From positions 1 to 56,693 of the forward strand of contig JAHEZH010000001.1 in NCBI GenBank assembly GCA_023251155.1: a stretch of 56,693 nt of DNA, given 5' to 3'. Position numbers and translations under genes: made by a program. The DNA is from Flammeovirgaceae bacterium. Its GTDB lineage: Bacteria > Bacteroidota > Bacteroidia > Cytophagales > Cyclobacteriaceae. The notes beneath the pieces were generated by a model, which was not told the origin of the DNA, did no database searches, and was given only the letters and a program-made list of their open reading frames with translations. Of this stretch, positions 9,023-15,847 are shown piece by piece (position 1 is the stretch's first letter; each line of letters starts with the position of its first letter).

Positions 9023-9589
9023 ATGTCCGAAATCATTTCCGTTAAACTCAGCCTCAACAAAACCAACCCTCGTATATAACGAAGGGTACTTGTTCCTGCC
9101 TCTATCTCTTTCTTTGATTTTCATCACATCCTCCAGATCAGTATGGGCTGGAAGAATTCACACCTTTTTGAATTTCAGGTGGGCGATTATAAAATAGGAT
9201 ACATCCATCCACAGGAAGCATTTGATGATGTAGCCGATGCCGGTGAAGTAACACTGGATTTGCTTTTAAAGGAGGGGATGACCTTGGCATATCTCTATGA
9301 TTTCGGTGACTACTGGATGCATACCGTGGAGGTAGAAAAAATAATACCCCCGGAAGAAGGCCGGATTTATCCTGTCTGCACCGATGGTCAACTGGCTTGC
9401 CCTGCGGAAGACAGTGGTGGTATTCATGGATTTTATCGTCACCTCGAAATAATAAAAGACCCCCGGCATGAAGAGTACAAAGAAGTCAAGCGATGGCTTG
9501 GTCGTGGTTATGATCCGGAAAAGCTGGACCTGGATAAAGTGAATAAGGAGCTGCCGAAGTTCAAAAAATACCGGAAGCGCTGGCAATAA
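9023..9589 (+). pseudogene. pRiA4b ORF-3-like gene interrupted by an in-frame TAA
   Basis: From ATG at 9023 the frame reads MSEIISVKLSLNKTNPRI, then TAA at 9077-9079, then continues in the same frame as RRVLVPASISFFDFHHILQI into MGWKNSHLFEF and on to 9589. This is the plasmid pRiA4b ORF-3-like domain throughout: YDFGDYWMHTVEVE, YPVCTDGQLACPAEDSGG and RGYDPEKLDLD are its signatures. The family normally reads PPIWRR where the stop falls, so the conserved Trp codon (TGG) has become TAA. A protein starting at Met 9143 (148 residues) is possible but would lack the first 40 residues and first beta-strand. Function of the family is unknown. I favour a recent nonsense pseudogene over a truncated gene. 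Confidence 0.8.
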
Positions 9590-9618
9590 AGTCGGTTTTG
9601 CACACCGGAAATGAAAAA

Positions 9619-9640
9619 GCCACGATGTCACCATCGTGGC
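9619..9640. terminator. bidirectional Rho-independent terminator
   Basis: GCCACGATG at 9619-9627 pairs perfectly with CATCGTGGC at 9632-9640 around a 4-base loop. It is flanked by AAAAA on the left and TTTCTTTTCTT on the right, so it can work in both directions. It separates the convergent pRiA4b-like gene and the amidohydrolase gene. Confidence 0.9.
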
Positions 9641-9704
9641 TTTCTTTTCTTATTGGTGATCAGCAAAAGTCTCCGGCTGTAAAAAAGCGCGGGCCCTTAC
9701 CTGA

Positions 9705-12700
9705 TTACTTACTCACCCCTGGCAATCCTGTGATAGGTGCCGCCTGCTCCTTACCAAAGGAGGGTGCTTTGCGTACGGTTGGATAAACCTCATCTAACGT
9801 ATTGCCATCATACAGCCTTCCGTTCTTCATCACCTTGTTTACACTGTTGGTGTTACGCAGGTTTTCCAACGGATTCCTGTCGAGAATAACAAGGTCGGCA
9901 AGTTTACCAGCCTCAATACTACCCACATCGCCATCCAAACCCAGTGCTCTTGCTCCGTGGATGGTAGCTACTTTCAATGCATTGTGTGTACTCAATCCAC
10001 CGGAGCCCACGCTCCACAGTTCCCAGTGATAACCGAGGCCTTGCAGCTGTCCGTGTGAACCAATACCTGCATTACCTCCTGCTTTCACCAGGTCATTTAC
10101 AAAACGTGCATGATCCGGGAACACATGCTCTTCTTCCATAAACCATGCTCCTCTTCTTCTCGATTTCTGATCCAGCTCTGACTTCGGTGTAAAGTAATTC
10201 AGCTTGGGATCTGAATTTACTTTTTCTGTTTCGTAATAGAAGTTCTCTGCCCATGGCCCACCGTACGATACCAATAGCGTTGGCGTGTACGTCATCTTGG
10301 CATTGGCCACCGCAGTAGCAAAATCGTTGTAGAGCGGATAGATGGGGAAGGAGTGCTCATGACCGGAATAACCATCGATGAGGTTGGTCATGTTCAGCTT
10401 AAAGTCAAGACCACCTTCGGTAGTGGGCATCAGCTGTTGTTCTTTGGCTGCCTGTATAATCCACTGCCGATGCTGGCGGTTACCCGTAAGGTACATCTTG
10501 ATGGTTTTGGTATTGTAGTATTCTGAATATTGTTTCAGAATATCTTTGGCCTGATCAAAGTCTTTCAGATTGTACGCCCAATAACCAACGCCCGGCCCGG
10601 TGCTGTAGATACGCGGACCTACCATCTGGCCGGTCTCTACCATATCGCTATAGGTAAGCACATCAGTAGTTGCCGTTTGTGGATCGCGTGTGGTCGTAAC
10701 GCCGTAAGCCAGGTTAGCCGCATACATCCACGCCTGGTTTTTCTGTATGCCCCATGCCGGCCACATGTGTGCGTGTGTATCTACAAAGCCGGGCACAATG
10801 GTCTTTCCATTCAGGTCCATTTTCTGTACGGAAGCATCTACACTGATCGAACCTGCTGCGCCTACTTGTTTGATGCGTGCATTCTCAATCAACACGTCAC
10901 CGCGCTCAATCACTTCATCGCCCTTCATGGTAACAATGCGTGCGTTCTGCAAAAGAATTTTTCCTTGCGGTATATCTTTCTGCACCGTGATCCGGATGCG
11001 CACTTCACCCGGTTTGTAGCCTTCGTCTTTCTTCTCATCCTTTTTCTTGTCCTTATCGTCACCGGTTTTCACCGAGTCTTTCTTCACTTCTTCCTTCTTA
11101 CCGTCTTCTTTGTCTTTTTCCTCCTGTGCTTTTTTCTTTTTCAGCTCCAGCTCTTTGGCTTTTGATTCATCGAGGTTGTACGTAAAGAAGGCATTGCCCA
11201 GTGAGTAATAAACAATCCTGCCGTTGTTGTTCCAGCTGGGAAACTCACCCCCCAGTTTGGTCAGCTTGGTAGCCGGAAACGATGCTTTGTCTGCTTCGGA
11301 TACCGAGATCTTAGGAACTTCACCTCCTGTTTTAGGAATCGTAACCACATAGATATCATTGTTGATCTGCGCCAACGCTTTGTCGCCTTCGGGCGCCATC
11401 TTGATTACCTCGGCATTGGAAGGTTCACGTTGTGGTTCGGTTGCTGATTCAATCAGCATACAATGATTTTCACCGGCAATACTTCCGTAGGTCATGATAC
11501 CGGTGATCTTGATGATCTGCTTCTCATCGGTTCCGTCCCAGCGGATCGACAGCAACCCTTTTTGGCCGCTGTATAAATAGATGCGATCATCGGACTTCAC
11601 AAAGTGCGGATTGCTTCTTCCCTTTGCCCGGCCGATAACCGTTACATTGCCCCCATCGCCACTGATCCATGCCAGCTCATCCTGGCTGCCAAAGGCCACC
11701 GGATCGGGATCTTCCTGGAAGAAGTACGAAGAGCCTTTCGTAAACACAATCTTATTTCCTGTATAGCTCCAGGCGGGATCGGAATACAGTGCGGCCGTAG
11801 TGGTCAGGCGTTGTGGATTCGCTCCTTTTAATTTGAAATTGATTTTGTAGAGATGACCTCCGTTGTTTTCCCATGTGGCCCACACCAGTTGTGATCCATC
11901 CGGGCTCCATGCCGGTTGTGCTTCCGTGAAATCAAAATTGCTCACGCGCTTCGATACACTGGTAGCAATGTCCATCACATATAACCGGTTCAATGCCGTA
12001 AACGCAACCTGTTTTCCATCGGGCGATACCACCGGGTTTCTGATCTGTGTCACGATCATGTCCTTATCATCTTTGATGGGATATTTAAAATCCACACGCG
12101 GCCCTACCAGGAATTCGGTTTCCATCTGGAATGGAATGTTTACGGCAGCACCACCAGCCACCGGTATGGAATAAAACTTTCCACCATAGGAAGCAATCAG
12201 TGATTTACTATCAGGAGTAAATGACATGGCCGGGATGACACCCAGCGGAGCGATGGACTCCTGTTCATCGCGCTGCACCGGGTACGCCAGCCATCTTTCA
12301 TCACCACTTTTTAAATCGCGAAGGATCAAACCCGTCTGATCATTATAGCGCGATCCATACACCAGGTACTTGCCGTCGGGTGAAAGGGTAGGCGCAAAAG
12401 CAGAACCATAGCGCGATGTTTTGGTTTCCACCTCACCGGTTTCGCGATCATAAATACCTAACTGATATTGTGGCAACTGTGCATTGTAGTTCCACGCACC
12501 GTAGCGCTGCGAAAACCACACGTAACGATTGTCTGGCCCGAAAGCCGGCTCGGAGATCTTGATGTTATCGGGCTTGGAGATGAGCTGTGCGCCTGAGCCT
12601 CCCTCCTTGTGGAACATCCACAACTTGAAGTTGCGCGTACCGCGCGAACCTACGATGTAATTTCCATCCGGACTCCACTCGGCAGACTGATAGTGATCGG

Positions 12701-13112
12701 TGTTCCCTTTAGTTACCTGCAGTGAATCTTTTTTGTCCATGTTAAACCACCAGATATTTTCACCACCACTGCGGTCGGTAATGAACAGCAGTTTGGTCCC
12801 ATCAGGACTGAACTTGGGATTTGAATCGAATGCCATACCCGATGTAAACGGTGTGGGCTTACCACCGGTGATGGGCATGGTATAGATGTCACCCAGGAAA
12901 TCAAAGGCAATGGTCTTTCCATCCGGACTTACATCCAGCGACATCCAGGTACCTTCATTGGTTTTGATGGGAATTCTTCTTCCCACTTCGAGCGGAAGAT
13001 CTTTTTTCCTTTTTGATTCCTTTTTGGTGGAATCCTTTTTGGCGTCCTTCTTCTCCTGTGCTGACGCAAACAGGGGGAGAAGCAAGACGAACAGCAGTAG
13101 CATTTTCTTCAT
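9705..13112 (-). CDS. secreted beta-propeller/amidohydrolase fusion protein
   Basis: About 1135 residues from the MKKMLLLFV start, which gives a clean signal peptide (cut near ASA-QE); a frame extending 13 codons upstream to 13151 would bury it. Residues 50 to about 640 are TolB/WD40-like propeller repeats (many SPDGKTIAF, SPDGTKLLF, SPDGNYIV units). A lysine/glutamate-rich linker follows. The C-terminal third is a metal-dependent amidohydrolase with GKTIVPGFVDTHAHMW (metal ligands His780 and His782) and a closing GSIEAGKLADLVILD strand. The family hydrolyses amide or ester bonds, and the propeller is thought to gate or bind peptide-like substrates. The substrate here is not known. It is monocistronic, with bidirectional terminator 9619-9640 after it. 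Confidence 0.9.
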   Translation of the reverse strand: MKKMLLLFVLLLPLFASAQEKKDAKKDSTKKESKRKKDLPLEVGRRIPIKTNEGTWMSLDVSPDGKTIAFDFLGDIYTMPITGGKPTPFTSGMAFDSNPKFSPDGTKLLFITDRSGGENIWWFNMDKKDSLQVTKGNTDHYQSAEWSPDGNYIVGSRGTRNFKLWMFHKEGGSGAQLISKPDNIKISEPAFGPDNRYVWFSQRYGAWNYNAQLPQYQLGIYDRETGEVETKTSRYGSAFAPTLSPDGKYLVYGSRYNDQTGLILRDLKSGDERWLAYPVQRDEQESIAPLGVIPAMSFTPDSKSLIASYGGKFYSIPVAGGAAVNIPFQMETEFLVGPRVDFKYPIKDDKDMIVTQIRNPVVSPDGKQVAFTALNRLYVMDIATSVSKRVSNFDFTEAQPAWSPDGSQLVWATWENNGGHLYKINFKLKGANPQRLTTTAALYSDPAWSYTGNKIVFTKGSSYFFQEDPDPVAFGSQDELAWISGDGGNVTVIGRAKGRSNPHFVKSDDRIYLYSGQKGLLSIRWDGTDEKQIIKITGIMTYGSIAGENHCMLIESATEPQREPSNAEVIKMAPEGDKALAQINNDIYVVTIPKTGGEVPKISVSEADKASFPATKLTKLGGEFPSWNNNGRIVYYSLGNAFFTYNLDESKAKELELKKKKAQEEKDKEDGKKEEVKKDSVKTGDDKDKKKDEKKDEGYKPGEVRIRITVQKDIPQGKILLQNARIVTMKGDEVIERGDVLIENARIKQVGAAGSISVDASVQKMDLNGKTIVPGFVDTHAHMWPAWGIQKNQAWMYAANLAYGVTTTRDPQTATTDVLTYSDMVETGQMVGPRIYSTGPGVGYWAYNLKDFDQAKDILKQYSEYYNTKTIKMYLTGNRQHRQWIIQAAKEQQLMPTTEGGLDFKLNMTNLIDGYSGHEHSFPIYPLYNDFATAVANAKMTYTPTLLVSYGGPWAENFYYETEKVNSDPKLNYFTPKSELDQKSRRRGAWFMEEEHVFPDHARFVNDLVKAGGNAGIGSHGQLQGLGYHWELWSVGSGGLSTHNALKVATIHGARALGLDGDVGSIEAGKLADLVILDRNPLENLRNTNSVNKVMKNGRLYDGNTLDEVYPTVRKAPSFGKEQAAPITGLPGVSK

Positions 13113-13254
13113 GTGGGTGACAATTAAATTAGGATATAAATAACGGGGCAAAATAAGTGATGGTCCATGAATTTACATGGATGGCTTTCGTCTTTGATTA
13201 CTTTAGCTGAATGTACTGGTGGAAGCAGGGAAGAGATACACTTCCTGCTGAATT

Positions 13255-14085
13255 TTATTTCAGGATGCTGAGAAAAGTAGCACCCAGATTATCGGCAATG
13301 ATTTTTCGGTACCGGACACTTCTGCGATAATCCGCCGTAAGGAATTCTTTCCAAACCTCATCCCAGTCGGATTGTTTGGACATCACAAAAGCCAGCTCTT
13401 CCGCATCACCAAAACTTACATTCTGTCTTTTCACGGGCAGGTTCTTGCGCGTGGCATCCACAAACTCTGTAAAGTCGAGAATAGTAAACAGTTTAGGATT
13501 GGTACTGATCTTTTTCAAGATCTCCGGCCCGTTGGCACCATACGTAATGGATAACGAAGGCATGTACTCTTTTTTGATTTTGCTGATGTGCTTGGCATGT
13601 GTGCTGCCTCCTATAATTTCGGCGGAGTATCCATCCAGCTTGGTTCCTATTTCGGACAGGCTCACTACATTCGGAGCATCTTTATGCGTAAGCAACACCA
13701 CCGGATTAGATAGAAATGGCGGAGTAAACTTCAATATCTTCTTGCGGTCTTCAGTGATGGTCACATTGGTTACTCCAAGAATGTCTTTGGTCTCCTGCGC
13801 GATTTTCAAAAAGTCGGTAAACACGGGTTCTTTGCCTGCATAGCTGACCGTGATTTTTTTATCGTACTTCTTTTGCACAAAGGCCACAAAGTCGGTGAGG
13901 ATATCCACACATGCGCCTTTGACCTTACCCCCTTCTTCATCGATGAGGCCAGGTTGTTCATAGTACATGACAGTAAGAGTGCCTGAGCCGACTGTCTTTA
14001 CTGTCGCCCAACTGTCGCCTTTGTATTTTTGACTAAATGCGGATTGAAAACAAAAAAGAAAGAGAAGGAGAAGTACATTTTTCAT
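13255..14085 (-). CDS. periplasmic solute-binding protein, family 3-like
   Basis: A 276-residue protein with a signal peptide (MKNVLLLLFLFCFQSAFSQ). The mature part resembles SBP_bac_3 amino-acid-binding proteins: LTVMYYEQPGLIDEEGGKVKGACVDILTDF at the first lobe, GVTNVTITEDRKKILKFTPPFLSNPVVLLTHK in the hinge region (canonical text is ITpeRakkvdFSxPY), and a DxxEF stretch in lobe two. No permease or ATPase gene is adjacent, so it may serve a transporter encoded elsewhere or act as a ligand sensor. Two copies of a palindrome lie 31 to 66 bases upstream (see 14116-14151). The next genes upstream are on the same strand but 181 bases away. Confidence 0.85.
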   Translation of the reverse strand: MKNVLLLLFLFCFQSAFSQKYKGDSWATVKTVGSGTLTVMYYEQPGLIDEEGGKVKGACVDILTDFVAFVQKKYDKKITVSYAGKEPVFTDFLKIAQETKDILGVTNVTITEDRKKILKFTPPFLSNPVVLLTHKDAPNVVSLSEIGTKLDGYSAEIIGGSTHAKHISKIKKEYMPSLSITYGANGPEILKKISTNPKLFTILDFTEFVDATRKNLPVKRQNVSFGDAEELAFVMSKQSDWDEVWKEFLTADYRRSVRYRKIIADNLGATFLSILK

Positions 14086-14115
14086 GGTCCTTGTGGCTTA
14101 GGTTTATGCTAAAGT

Positions 14116-14151
14116 AAATGCATTTGCCGGACGAAAGAAAATGCATTTGCC
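14116..14151 (-). promoter_or_regulatory. tandem palindromic boxes upstream of the solute-binding protein
   Basis: The 13-mer AAATGCATTTGCC occurs at 14116-14128 and again at 14139-14151, start-to-start distance 23 bases or about two helical turns. Its core AAATGCATTT is a perfect 10-bp palindrome. The pair sits just upstream of the start at 14085, a position suited to a repressor or activator dimer. A third core copy is at 51296-51305. Confidence 0.5.
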
Positions 14152-14266
14152 CAGAGGCAGCAATAATAGTTTCAGCAAACGTTATCGCTATATCCAGGGA
14201 TTGTTAACGCTGAACCTGTTCCTTATTTCGTGCCAACCAAAAAGACGGCACCACCTTCTTGCCCCA

Positions 14267-14656
14267 TTACGAAGATATCGGCCGGATAAACTTCTTATCA
14301 ATGAAATTTAAAATCAGGATGAAGATCGCTCCGAATACAATCAATCCAGGATAGCCGGTGATGAACCGATACGCACTCATGTCGGGCTTGAAGTCGATCA
14401 ATGCCACGGCCACGATTAATCCGATAAGGAAAAGAAATATCCCCCCTATGAACCACCATCCATCACGATACGATTCGCGCGCATGCTTTGCTGCTATGCG
14501 CTGAATGACCAGGTCTTCAAAAGAAGAAGGCAAAAGAAACTCCGGCTCACGCTGCAGCGAAGCAAATACTTTGCGATACGCCTGTGCATCAGCAGAGGTG
14601 TCAAACTGATCTCCAGCTTCTATTTTATGTTGTAGTTCTTCGTCACTCATATCCAT
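14267..14656 (-). CDS. membrane protein, probable partner of the ECF sigma factor
   Basis: A 129-residue protein: an acidic soluble N-terminal part (about residues 1-65) followed by two transmembrane helices (WWFIGGIFLFLIGLIVAVALI and ITGYPGLIVFGAIFILILNFI) and a short basic tail. Its start overlaps the end of the sigma-factor gene by 10 bases, so the two are translationally coupled. That arrangement and the soluble domain plus membrane anchor fit an anti-sigma-like regulator, although no zinc-binding HxxxCxxC motif is present. The role is inferred from position. Confidence 0.7.
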   Translation of the reverse strand: MDMSDEELQHKIEAGDQFDTSADAQAYRKVFASLQREPEFLLPSSFEDLVIQRIAAKHARESYRDGWWFIGGIFLFLIGLIVAVALIDFKPDMSAYRFITGYPGLIVFGAIFILILNFIDKKFIRPISS

Positions 14657-15222
14657 TCTTCTTTACCCAAATGCTTCTTTACACTTTCCTTGAGCTGATG
14701 ACGTGCTCTGAAAAGATAGTTCTTCACGGTGCCTTCCGGCATACCGGTTATCTCTCCGATCTCGGTGTAGTTCTTTCCATCCAGGTGATATAAAGTTAAC
14801 ACCGTTTTATACTGAATCGGAAGCTTGTCAATCAATTTAAGTACCTGCTCTTCGGAGTCTTGCTCTGCCAGTGCATCGGCCTGATCATCAGAAATGAAAT
14901 GGCTGGTGAACTGATCCTCTTCCGGAATATCGCTGATCTGTATTTTCTTTTTGCGCAGATGGTTGATCGCATGGCGATAGGCAATGGTCGCTACCCAGGT
15001 GCTGAGTTGCGACTGGAAATTGAACTCGCCTATCTTCTCATACACTTTCATAAACACATCCTGACAAAGCTCTTCCCTGTCTTCGGCACGGTCAATCAAC
15101 CGACCCACCATATGGGTCACCAGCCTTTCATTTTGCCTGATCAGCAACCTGAAAGCCTGCGTATCACCACTGGTAATGCGGGAAACCAAAGCCCTATCGT
15201 CTGTCATTATCGGGTGAGACAC
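14647..15222 (-). CDS. ECF-type RNA polymerase sigma factor
   Basis: A 191-residue sigma-70 family protein. Region 2 reads LVTHMVGRLIDRAEDREELCQDVFMKVYEKIGEFNFQSQLSTWVATIAYRHAINHLRKKK, with the conserved DREELCQDVFMKVY helix. Region 4 is IDKLPIQYKTVLTLYHLDGKNYTEIGEITGMPEGTVKNYLFRARHQLKE, the HTH that reads the -35 element. The length and the two-domain layout match ECF factors. It is followed, with overlap, by a small membrane protein that may sequester it. An imperfect 12-bp inverted repeat lies about 50 to 90 bases upstream (15270-15310), possibly for control of this gene. MSHPIM and MTDDRA (15207) are both possible starts. Confidence 0.93.
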   Translation of the reverse strand: MSHPIMTDDRALVSRITSGDTQAFRLLIRQNERLVTHMVGRLIDRAEDREELCQDVFMKVYEKIGEFNFQSQLSTWVATIAYRHAINHLRKKKIQISDIPEEDQFTSHFISDDQADALAEQDSEEQVLKLIDKLPIQYKTVLTLYHLDGKNYTEIGEITGMPEGTVKNYLFRARHQLKESVKKHLGKEEWI

Positions 15223-15269
15223 GTATTCAGATTAGAATGTTGCAGGGTATACGTAGGATTTTAGAGGCA

Positions 15270-15310
15270 CGGGGTACAATTGGAGGAAAAGGTTAACAAA
15301 TTGTACCTCG
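15270..15310. promoter_or_regulatory. inverted repeat in the divergent sigma-factor promoter region
   Basis: GGTACAATT at 15273-15281 pairs with AATTGTACC at 15299-15307. The match extends outward to 15270 and 15310 with one G-T pair, giving 12 bp arms around a 17-base centre. It lies between the ECF sigma gene (start 15222) and the membrane protein starting at 15411, and could be an operator or an RNA hairpin. Confidence 0.45.
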
Positions 15311-15410
15311 TACATCCTGAATCGAAAAATATTTTAAATATAGCTGCAACATCCTGTTTCAGGCCGGTGTCTTACGCCACAAAACAACGAAACAATTAAA
15401 CCGTATCAAT

Positions 15411-15764
15411 ATGGATCACAACGTAACACAAGTATTAATGCCGGTAGCCATCTTTGGCGGATTAGGTGGCAGCGTTTATTTCTTCACCAAAGTGATGACC
15501 GACTACGTATTGAAGAAGAAAATGATTGAGAAAGGATATGTAAATGACGATACACAGGCTATCTTCAAACAGCATCAGCTGGAAGAGAGCAAATACCCTT
15601 CATTGAAATGGGGACTGCTTTGCTTCTTTGGTGGCCTTGCCCTGATCCTGATGGAATACATTCCGGCTGATCCTGAATCACCCCTTCCCTATGGTTTGGT
15701 GGCCGTTTCATTATCGCTTGGCTTCCTGCTTTACTTCTTCATTGTAAAGAAGCAGTCCAAATAA
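15411..15764 (+). CDS. small membrane protein (DUF6249-like)
   Basis: A 117-residue protein with three hydrophobic segments: residues 8-28 (LMPVAIFGGLGGSVYFFTKVM), about 66-83 (WGLLCFFGGLALILMEYI) and 92-112 (GLVAVSLSLGFLLYFFIV), with a charged cytoplasmic-type loop between the first two. This layout is common in Bacteroidota next to sigma-factor genes and resembles DUF6249, but I cannot confirm the family. It is divergent from the ECF sigma gene and is followed by its own terminator. Transcription control by the inverted repeat at 15270-15310 is possible. Confidence 0.7.
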   Translation: MDHNVTQVLMPVAIFGGLGGSVYFFTKVMTDYVLKKKMIEKGYVNDDTQAIFKQHQLEESKYPSLKWGLLCFFGGLALILMEYIPADPESPLPYGLVAVSLSLGFLLYFFIVKKQSK

Positions 15765-15778
15765 GTAACCTCTTTCTC

Positions 15779-15810
15779 TTGTTACCCGGCTGTGTATGGC
15801 CGGGTAACAA
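15779..15810 (+). terminator. Rho-independent terminator
   Basis: TTGTTACCCGGC at 15779-15790 pairs perfectly with GCCGGGTAACAA at 15799-15810 around an 8-base loop, then ATTCTTTTCTTTAT. It ends the transcript of the small membrane protein before the ABC permease. Confidence 0.9.
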
Positions 15811-15847
15811 ATTCTTTTCTTTATCGTCTCCCTAAAAATTCTCCTCC

